Source: Streptomyces roseifaciens
Lineage (GTDB): Bacteria > Actinomycetota > Actinomycetes > Streptomycetales > Streptomycetaceae
Direction: 5' to 3'
Length of the DNA: 64,000 nt
Assembly (NCBI RefSeq): GCF_001445655.1
Contig: NZ_LNBE01000004.1
Coordinates: 1,302,001 to 1,366,000 of the forward strand
Each line of letters starts with the position of its first letter. Position 1 is the stretch's first letter. A model generated the notes under the pieces. The model ran no database searches. It saw only the letters and a list, made by a program, of their open reading frames with translations, and was not told the origin of the DNA. This document shows positions 58,251 through 64,000 of this stretch, in pieces. A program made the position numbers and the translations under genes.

Positions 58251-58637
58251 GTGGCACGCGTCAAGCGCGCAGTCAACGCGCACAAGAAGCGTCGGGCGAT
58301 CCTCGAGGCGGCCAGCGGTTACCGCGGCCAGCGGTCGCGCCTGTACCGCAAGGCCAAGGAGCAGGTCACCCACTCCCTGGTCTACAACTACAACGACCGC
58401 AAGAAGCGCAAGGGCGACTTCCGTCAGCTGTGGATCCAGCGCATCAACGCCGCTGCCCGCCAGAACGGCATGACGTACAACCGCCTCATCCAGGGTCTGA
58501 AGGCCGCCAACATCGAGGTGGACCGCAAGATCCTCGCCGACCTGGCCGTCAACGACATGAACGCGTTCGCCGCGCTCGTCGAGGTCGCCCAGAAGGCCCT
58601 GCCGGCCGACGTGAACGCCCCGAAGGCCGCTGCCTGA
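58251..58637 (+). CDS. rplT: Ribosomal protein L20
   Basis: 128 residues. [43 protein letters not shown] is the N-terminal RNA-binding extension, followed by the globular domain [50 protein letters not shown]20 assembles early into the 50S subunit and represses its own operon in several bacteria by binding the leader. GTG 58251 has AAGGAG 8 nt upstream. A 13-bp terminator follows. Confidence 0.97.
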   Translation: MARVKRAVNAHKKRRAILEAASGYRGQRSRLYRKAKEQVTHSLVYNYNDRKKRKGDFRQLWIQRINAAARQNGMTYNRLIQGLKAANIEVDRKILADLAVNDMNAFAALVEVAQKALPADVNAPKAAA

Positions 58638-58664
58638 ACCGGCGCCCCGAGGCTGTAGCGACCC

Positions 58665-58693
58665 GGACCCGCAGGCCCACGGCCTGCGGGTCC
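58665..58693 (+). terminator. Terminator of the infC-rpmI-rplT operon
   Basis: Perfect 13-bp arms GGACCCGCAGGCC (58665-58677) and GGCCTGCGGGTCC (58681-58693) with a CAC loop, 28 nt after the rplT stop. Confidence 0.85.
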
Positions 58694-58779
58694 GCTCGCG
58701 TCCGGCCCCCGGCACCCGCCGTGCCGGCCCGGCCCGTCACACCACCGCACCGCGCACACCAGCAACCGAAAGTGAGCCC

Positions 58780-59613
58780 ATGGCGGCCCCCGAGCTGACC
58801 TCCCTGCGATCTCCCCGTGTCGTCGCGGCCCGCCGACTGACCAAGCGCAGCTTCCGCGCCAAGGAGCGCCGCTTCCTGGCCGAGGGGCCGCAGTCCGTCC
58901 GCGAGGCCGTGGATCACCTGATCGAGGTCTATGTGACGCCGGACGCCGCCGAGCGCCACGCGGACATCGTCGCCGCCGCCCTCGCCGCCGGCGTGCCCGT
59001 GCTGACCGCGACGGACGAGGTCATCGCGGAGATGTCCGACACCGTCACCCCGCAGGGCATCGTCGGCCTCTGCCGCTTCCTGGACACGCCCTTCGAGGAG
59101 ATCCTGGCCGGCCGTCCGCGGCTGGTCGCCGTCCTCGCCCACGTGCGCGACCCCGGCAACGCCGGCACGGTCCTGCGCTGCGCGGACGCCGCGGGTGCGG
59201 ACGCCGTCGTGCTCACCGACGCCTCCGTGGACCTCTACAACCCCAAGGCCGTGCGGGCCTCCGTCGGATCCCTCTTCCACCTGCCGGTGGCCGTGGGCGT
59301 CCCCGTCGACCAGGTGGTGAGCGGCCTGCAGGGCGTCGGCGCCCGCATCCTCGCCGCCGACGGCGCGGGCGACCGCGACCTGGACGCCGAGCTGGACCGG
59401 GGCACCATGGGCGGTCCCACGGCCTGGGTCTTCGGCAACGAGGCCTGGGGCCTGCCCGAGGAGACCCGGGCGCTCGCCGACGCCGTGGTGCGCGTGCCGA
59501 TCCACGGAAAGGCCGAGAGTCTGAACCTCGCGACCGCCGCCGCCGTGTGCCTCTACGCCTCCGCCCGTGCGCAGCGTGCACCCGGAGGGTGCCGCTCCGT
59601 GACCTTCAGCTAG
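58780..59613 (+). CDS. SpoU/TrmH-family RNA 2'-O-methyltransferase
   Basis: 277 residues. N-terminal substrate-binding domain (RSPRVVAARRLTKRSFRAKERRFLAEGPQSVREAV) then the SPOUT fold: motif 1 DPGNAGTVLRCADAAGADAVVL, motif 2 WVFGNEAWGLPEE, motif 3 VPIHGKAESLNLATAAAVCLY. These bind SAM in a deep knot. The target is a 23S rRNA or tRNA ribose; relatives next to rplT include enzymes close to thiostrepton-resistance methyltransferases, but the exact nucleotide cannot be predicted. ATG 58780 is preceded by AAAGTGAG. It lies between the rplT terminator and the histidine kinase gene. Confidence 0.92.
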   Translation: MAAPELTSLRSPRVVAARRLTKRSFRAKERRFLAEGPQSVREAVDHLIEVYVTPDAAERHADIVAAALAAGVPVLTATDEVIAEMSDTVTPQGIVGLCRFLDTPFEEILAGRPRLVAVLAHVRDPGNAGTVLRCADAAGADAVVLTDASVDLYNPKAVRASVGSLFHLPVAVGVPVDQVVSGLQGVGARILAADGAGDRDLDAELDRGTMGGPTAWVFGNEAWGLPEETRALADAVVRVPIHGKAESLNLATAAAVCLYASARAQRAPGGCRSVTFS

Positions 59614-59650
59614 TAGGGTTGCCCCCCGGGGGAGTCGGGAGGGGGTGCGG

Positions 59651-60826
59651 ATGATGAACGTCAGGACTTCCGGAAGCGTGGCCGACGCCGCTCCGGCGGC
59701 GGCCCGTGCGCCGCACGGGTCCCACGAGCCGGACGACCCCCTCGCGCAGGGGCTCACCGGGCTCGGCCTGCACCCCGACGACCTCCCCGACGGCCTCGTC
59801 GTCGCCGATGAGAACGGCCGCGTCACCTGCTTCAACGCCGCCGCCTCCCGCATCACCGCGGTCCGGCCCGACGAGGCGATCGGCCGCCCCCTGGAGAGCG
59901 CCCTCCCCCTGGAGGACCTGGAGGGCCGCCGCTGGTGGCCGCTCACCGACCCCTACGGCGGGCCGGCCACCCGGCTGGGCCAGCCCGAGCGGAATCTCCT
60001 GCTCCCCGGCGGCCGCGAGGTCCTGGTCTCCGCGCGCTACGTCCGCGAGCGGCCCACCGGGCCCGTCCGCCGCCTGGTCGTCCAGCTGCGCGGCACCGAC
60101 GCCCGCCGCCGCACCGAGCGCAGCCACGCCGAGCTGATCGCCACCGTCGCCCACGAGCTGCGCTCGCCGCTGACGTCCGTCAAGGGCTTCACGGCCACGC
60201 TGCTCGCCAAGTGGGAGCGGTTCACCGACGACCAGAAGCGGCTGATGCTGGAGACCGTCGACGCCGATGCGGACCGCGTCACCCGGCTGATCGCCGAGCT
60301 GCTCGACATCTCCCGGATCGACTCCGGCCGCCTGGAGCTGCGCCGCCAGCCCGTCGACATCGTCGCCGCCGTCCGCCGCCACGTGCAGGCGTACACCACG
60401 GCGGGCCACCGCGCCGACCGCTTCGAGGTCAAGGTCGCCGATCCGCTGCCCGCGCTCTGGGCCGACCCCGACAAGGTCGACCAGGTCCTCGGCAACCTCC
60501 TGGAAAATGCGGTGCGCCACGGCGAGGGGCGCGTCACGATAGAGGTGGCGCCGGCGCTGCTGAAGGCACGCGCGGAGGACACGGAGGGAACGGCGGTCAC
60601 CGTGAGCGACGAGGGGCCCGGCATCCCGGAGGAGTCGATGAGCCGCGTCTTCACCCGCTTCTGGCGGGGCAGCAAGCGCGGCGGCACCGGCCTCGGCCTC
60701 TACATCGTCAAGGGCATCGTCGAGGCCCACGGCGGGGCGATCACCGTGGAGCGGGCCGCCGGCGGTGGCGCCCGGTTCCGATTTACCCTGCCCGTGGGCG
60801 CCCCGGCCTTTCTCTCACAGGCCTGA
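59651..60826 (+). CDS. Sensor histidine kinase with PAS domain (orphan)
   Basis: 391 residues, no obvious membrane segment, so probably cytosolic. PAS domain (about 45-155, with PDGLVVADENGRVTCFNAAASRI), then the HisKA dimerisation domain with ATVAHELRSPLTSVKGF containing the phospho-accepting His, and HATPase with N-box VLGNLLENAVRHG and G-boxes DEGPGIPEE and GGTGLGLYIVKGIVEAHGG. No response-regulator gene adjoins it. ATG 59651 (or ATG 59654) has GGAGGGG upstream; GTG 59645 overlaps that site. PAS signals such as redox or small ligands are possible. It is followed by the pheS leader. Confidence 0.92.
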   Translation: MMNVRTSGSVADAAPAAARAPHGSHEPDDPLAQGLTGLGLHPDDLPDGLVVADENGRVTCFNAAASRITAVRPDEAIGRPLESALPLEDLEGRRWWPLTDPYGGPATRLGQPERNLLLPGGREVLVSARYVRERPTGPVRRLVVQLRGTDARRRTERSHAELIATVAHELRSPLTSVKGFTATLLAKWERFTDDQKRLMLETVDADADRVTRLIAELLDISRIDSGRLELRRQPVDIVAAVRRHVQAYTTAGHRADRFEVKVADPLPALWADPDKVDQVLGNLLENAVRHGEGRVTIEVAPALLKARAEDTEGTAVTVSDEGPGIPEESMSRVFTRFWRGSKRGGTGLGLYIVKGIVEAHGGAITVERAAGGGARFRFTLPVGAPAFLSQA

Positions 60827-60874
60827 GCGGGCGGCCCGCGGGCCCACCGACCCCCATGCGCCCCTTAGACTCGA

Positions 60875-60903
60875 CCTTTGGCACCTTTGGCACGACCTTG
60901 GCA
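60875..60903 (+). repeat. Short tandem repeat in the pheS leader
   Basis: CCTTTGGCA (60875-60883), CCTTTGGCA (60884-60892), CCTTGGCA (60896-60903). Just downstream of a TAGACT -10-like hexamer (60866-60871), so probably at the start of the pheS transcript. Confidence 0.6.
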
Positions 60904-60920
60904 CCCATTCGATGGGCAAG

Positions 60921-60971
60921 CGCCGCCAGCGAAGCGAAGCCTGGGGGCACCTCCCAGCGGTAGCTGGGGGA
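60921..60971 (+). repeat. Palindromic repeat element in the pheS leader
   Basis: Contains two hairpins that share one arm: CTGGG(60941-60945)/CCCAG(60953-60957) and CCCAGC(60953-60958)-GGTA-GCTGGG(60963-60968). Only one can form at a time. From memory the sequence resembles a dispersed palindromic element found many times in Streptomyces intergenic regions; I see only this copy here. Confidence 0.55.
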
Positions 60972-60993
60972 CAAACCGGAAGCACGGGAAGAG

Positions 60994-62124
60994 ATGTCCG
61001 CACCCAATAAGTCGTACGACCCTGTCGAGGTCGAGGCACTGAAACCGGAAGAGATCGAGCGCATGCGGGACGAGGCGCTCGCCGCCGTCGCCGCGGCCGC
61101 CGACCTCGACGCCCTGCGCGAGGTCAAGGCTGCGCACGCCGGTGACCGCTCGCCCCTCGCCCTCGCCAACCGCGAGATCGGCGCCCTGCCGCCGCACGCC
61201 AAGGCCGAGGCCGGCAAGCGCATGGGCATGGCCCGCGGTGCCGTGAACAAGGCTTTCGCCGCCCGCCAGGCCGAGCTGGAGGCGGAGCGCGACGCCCGCG
61301 TGCTGGTCGAGGAGGCGGTGGACGTCACCCTGCCGTACGACCGCACGCCGGCCGGCGCGCGCCACCCCATCACGACCCTCAGCGAGCGCATCGAGGACGT
61401 CTTCGTGGCCATGGGCTACGAGGTCGCCGAGGGCCCCGAGGTCGAGACGGAGTGGTTCAACTTCGACGCGCTGAACATCGCGCAGGACCACCCGGCCCGC
61501 GCCATGCAGGACACGCTCTTCGTCCAGGCCCCGGGCAAGAAGGCCAAGGAGGCCGAGTCCGGCGTCGTGCTGCGCACCCACACCTCCCCGGTGCAGGTCC
61601 GCACGATGCTCGACCGCGAGCCGCCCGTCTACGTGATCTGCCCCGGCCGCGTCTACCGCATGGACGAGCTGGACGCGACGCACACGCCGGTCTTCACCCA
61701 GGTCGAGCTCCTCGCCATCGACGAGGGCCTGACCATGGCCGACCTCAAGGGCACCATCGAGCACATGGTGCGCTCGCTGTTCGGCGAGGGCCTGACCACG
61801 CGCCTGCGCCCCAACTACTTCCCCTTCACCGAGCCTTCCGCCGAGCTGGACATGCAGTGCTATGTCTGCCGCGGCGAGTCGGCCGGCAACCCCGACCGCC
61901 CCTGCCGCACCTGCTCCAGCGAGGGCTGGATCGAGCTGGGCGGCTGCGGCATGGTCAACCCGCGCGTGCTGACCGCCGCGGGCATCGACCCGGAGAAGTA
62001 CAGCGGCTTCGCCTTCGGCTTCGGCATCGAGCGACTGCTGATGTTCCGCCACAACGTTGAGGACATGCGAGACATGGTCGAAGGTGACGTGCGCTTCACC
62101 CGGCCGTTCGGGATGGAGATCTGA
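60994..62124 (+). CDS. pheS: Phenylalanyl-tRNA synthetase alpha subunit
   Basis: 376 residues. N-terminal coiled-coil tRNA-binding arm (about 15-105), then the class II catalytic core: [39 protein letters not shown] (motif 1 region), FRPG-like [22 protein letters not shown] (motif 2), and [16 protein letters not shown] (motif 3). [23 protein letters not shown] is a Cys-rich insertion resembling a zinc knuckle. It forms an alpha2-beta2 enzyme with PheT. ATG 60994 follows GGGAAGAG. The stop overlaps the pheT ATG by one base (TGATG). Confidence 0.97.
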   Translation: MSAPNKSYDPVEVEALKPEEIERMRDEALAAVAAAADLDALREVKAAHAGDRSPLALANREIGALPPHAKAEAGKRMGMARGAVNKAFAARQAELEAERDARVLVEEAVDVTLPYDRTPAGARHPITTLSERIEDVFVAMGYEVAEGPEVETEWFNFDALNIAQDHPARAMQDTLFVQAPGKKAKEAESGVVLRTHTSPVQVRTMLDREPPVYVICPGRVYRMDELDATHTPVFTQVELLAIDEGLTMADLKGTIEHMVRSLFGEGLTTRLRPNYFPFTEPSAELDMQCYVCRGESAGNPDRPCRTCSSEGWIELGGCGMVNPRVLTAAGIDPEKYSGFAFGFGIERLLMFRHNVEDMRDMVEGDVRFTRPFGMEI

Positions 62125-64000
62125 TGCGCGCCCCGCTTTCCTGGCTGCGGGAATACGTCGACCTTCCGGCCGGTGAGACCGGTCGCGACGTGCAGGCCAA
62201 GCTGATCGCCGCGGGTCTCGAGGTCGAGCGCGTCGAGAGCCTCGGCGCCGGCCTCAAGGGCCCCCTGGTCGTCGGCAAGGTCCTCACGATCGAGGAGCTC
62301 GAGGGCTTCCGCAAGCCGATCCGCTTCTGCACCGTCGACGTCGGCACGGCCAACGGCACCGGTGAGCCGCAGGAGATCGTCTGCGGCGCCCGCAACTTCT
62401 CCGTCGGCGACAAGGTCGTCGTCGTGCTGCCCGGCGCCGTCCTGCCCGGCGACTTCGCCATCGCCGCCCGCAAGACCTACGGCAGGGTCTCGCACGGCAT
62501 GATCTGCTCCGGCGAGGAGCTGGGCATGGGCGACGACGGCACGCACGGCATCATCGTGCTGCCGCAGGAGTACGAGCCCGGCACCGACGCCATCGAGCTG
62601 CTCGAGCTCGTCGACGAGGTGCTGGACATCGCGGTCACCCCCGACCGCGGCTACTGCCTGTCGATGCGCGGCATCGCCCGCGAGGCCGCCACCGCCTACG
62701 GCCTGCCGCTGCGCGACCCGGCCCTGCTGGACGTGCCCGCGCCCAACTCCCTCGGCTACCCCGTCAAGGTCGCCGACCCGGCCGGCTGCGACCGCTTCAC
62801 GGCCCGCACGGTCACCGGTCTCGACCCCGAGGCCCGCTCCCCGATCTGGCTCCAGCGCCGCCTGCAGAAGGCCGGCATGCGCCCGATCTCCCTGGCCGTC
62901 GACATCACCAACTACGTGATGCTGGAGCTCGGCCAGCCGCTGCACGCCTACGACCGCTCGCGCCTCGACGGCCCGATCGGCGTCCGGCGTGCCGAGCGCG
63001 GCGAGAAGCTGACCACCCTCGACGGCACCAAGCGCGTCCTGGACCCCGAGGACCTGGTCATCACCGACAACCGCGGCCCGATCGGGCTCGCGGGCGTCAT
63101 GGGCGGCGCCGAGACCGAGATCGGCGACCACGCCGCCGGTTCGGGCACCACCGAGGTCGTCGTCGAGGCGGCGCACTTCGACCCCGTCGCCATCGCCCGC
63201 GCCGTCCGCCGCCACAAGCTGCCCTCCGAGGCGGCCAAGCGCTTCGAGCGCGGCGTCGACCCGCAGGCGGCCTCCGCGGCCGCCCAGCGCACCGTCGACC
63301 TGCTCGTGCTGCTCGCGGGCGGCACCGCCGAGGCCGGCGTGACCGAGTTCGCCGCCCCCAGCGGTCCGCGCACGATCGCCATGCGCGCCGACCACCCGGA
63401 CGGCGTCGCCGGTGTGGAGTACGGCCGGGAGACCGTCGTCCGCCACCTCCAGGAGGTCGGCTGCGACGTCTACGGGCAGGACGAGCTGATCGTCACCGTC
63501 CCGAGCTGGCGCCCGGACCTCACCGACCCGAACGACCTCGCCGAAGAGGTCATCCGGCTCGAGGGCTACGAGAACCTGCCCGCCACCCTGCCGGCGCCCC
63601 CCGCCGGCCGCGGCCTGACCCACCGGCAGCGGCTGCACCGCCGCGTCGGCCGGGCGCTGGCCGGCGCGGGCTACGTCGAGGTGCTCAACTACCCCTTCGT
63701 CGGGGACTGGGCGCTCGACCACCTGGGCCTGGAGGCCGACGACCCGCGCCGCACCACGGTGCGTCTGGTCAACCCGCTCTCCGAGGCCGAGCCGTCGCTG
63801 CGCACCACGATGCTGCCGGGCCTGTTCACGGCCCTGCGCCGCAACGACAGCCGTGGCGAGCACGACCTGGCCCTCTTCGAGACCGGTCTCGTCTTCCTGC
63901 CCACCGGCGAGGAGACCACCCCGGTCCGGCTGCCCGTCGACCGCCGTCCCACCGACGAGGAGATCGCCGGCCTGAACGCCGCGCTGCCCCGGCAGCCGCG
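62124..64000 (+). CDS. pheT: Phenylalanyl-tRNA synthetase beta subunit (3' end beyond window)
   Basis: The open frame runs from ATG 62124 to the window edge (625 codons seen). N-terminal [20 protein letters not shown] and the EMAP-like tRNA-binding domain (about 40-160, with [16 protein letters not shown]) are followed by the B3/B4 editing domain and B5 block ([28 protein letters not shown]). The last codons visible are in the non-catalytic class II-like domain; the anticodon-binding domain is missing because of the window limit. It overlaps pheS by one base, giving translational coupling and balanced subunits. Confidence 0.96.
   Translation, partial: MRAPLSWLREYVDLPAGETGRDVQAKLIAAGLEVERVESLGAGLKGPLVVGKVLTIEELEGFRKPIRFCTVDVGTANGTGEPQEIVCGARNFSVGDKVVVVLPGAVLPGDFAIAARKTYGRVSHGMICSGEELGMGDDGTHGIIVLPQEYEPGTDAIELLELVDEVLDIAVTPDRGYCLSMRGIAREAATAYGLPLRDPALLDVPAPNSLGYPVKVADPAGCDRFTARTVTGLDPEARSPIWLQRRLQKAGMRPISLAVDITNYVMLELGQPLHAYDRSRLDGPIGVRRAERGEKLTTLDGTKRVLDPEDLVITDNRGPIGLAGVMGGAETEIGDHAAGSGTTEVVVEAAHFDPVAIARAVRRHKLPSEAAKRFERGVDPQAASAAAQRTVDLLVLLAGGTAEAGVTEFAAPSGPRTIAMRADHPDGVAGVEYGRETVVRHLQEVGCDVYGQDELIVTVPSWRPDLTDPNDLAEEVIRLEGYENLPATLPAPPAGRGLTHRQRLHRRVGRALAGAGYVEVLNYPFVGDWALDHLGLEADDPRRTTVRLVNPLSEAEPSLRTTMLPGLFTALRRNDSRGEHDLALFETGLVFLPTGEETTPVRLPVDRRPTDEEIAGLNAALPRQP

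Overview
The window is chromosomal DNA of a high-GC actinobacterium, almost certainly a Streptomyces or close relative. Codons end overwhelmingly in G or C, GTG and TTG starts are common, and the backbone is a typical Streptomyces core arm: Pup-proteasome cluster, pafBC, tatAC, HelY-like helicase, glycine betaine transporter, GlnA4-type ethanolamine genes, infC-rpmI-rplT and pheST. I see no phage, insertion sequence, CRISPR array, rRNA or tRNA gene. Both edges cut a gene: glpK at the left and pheT at the right.

Layout. 1-6.1 kb: glycerol kinase (5' end missing) and GlpD, a membrane-anchored GH18-like protein, a PAC2-family protein and a HAD phosphatase. 6.5-9.8 kb: two tandem paralogous family-5 solute-binding lipoproteins without a permease. 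10-15.2 kb: an orphan NarL-type response regulator downstream of a RecB/Cas4-like Fe-S nuclease, an M50 intramembrane protease with CBS domains, tRNA m1A58 methyltransferase, a secreted protein and a small ferredoxin. 15.4-29.4 kb: arc, dop, pup, prcB, prcA, a LacI regulator with a divergent MFS transporter, pafA, two FKBP prolyl isomerases, pafB, pafC and two mini-genes. 29.6-36.8 kb: tatA, tatC, lipid kinase, helicase, iron-regulated siderophore reductase and 5'-3' exonuclease. 37-40.7 kb: a two-gene OpuA-type betaine importer and a cytosolic metal-receptor-like protein. 40.6-42.8 kb: a TehA/SLAC1-like transporter divergent from a LysR regulator.

42.9-51 kb reads as an ethanolamine-use locus: gamma-glutamyl hydrolase-like amidotransferase, ethanolamine permease, FadR/GntR regulator, GlnA4-like gamma-glutamylethanolamide synthetase, aldehyde dehydrogenase, short-chain dehydrogenase and a secreted phosphorylcholine-phosphatase-like HAD enzyme. 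The logic is uptake, gamma-glutamylation, oxidation of the protected alcohol/aldehyde and removal of the glutamyl group. A shared inverted repeat (AAWGGT-N10-ACCTTW) lies upstream of both the permease and the synthetase gene and is a good candidate operator for the regulator between them.

51-64 kb: a PLP amino-acid deaminase/aldolase-like enzyme, a membrane protein translationally coupled to a mycosin-like protease, an SseB-like protein, an AqpZ-type aquaporin, a DUF1844 protein, infC (apparently starting at AUC behind a terminator-bearing leader), rpmI, rplT, an rRNA/tRNA methyltransferase, an orphan histidine kinase and pheS-pheT behind a structured repeat-bearing leader. A recurring theme is a -10 hexamer 6-10 nt before a start codon with no Shine-Dalgarno sequence, which predicts leaderless mRNAs for seven genes. 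All functional calls come from reading the translated sequence; no database search was run.
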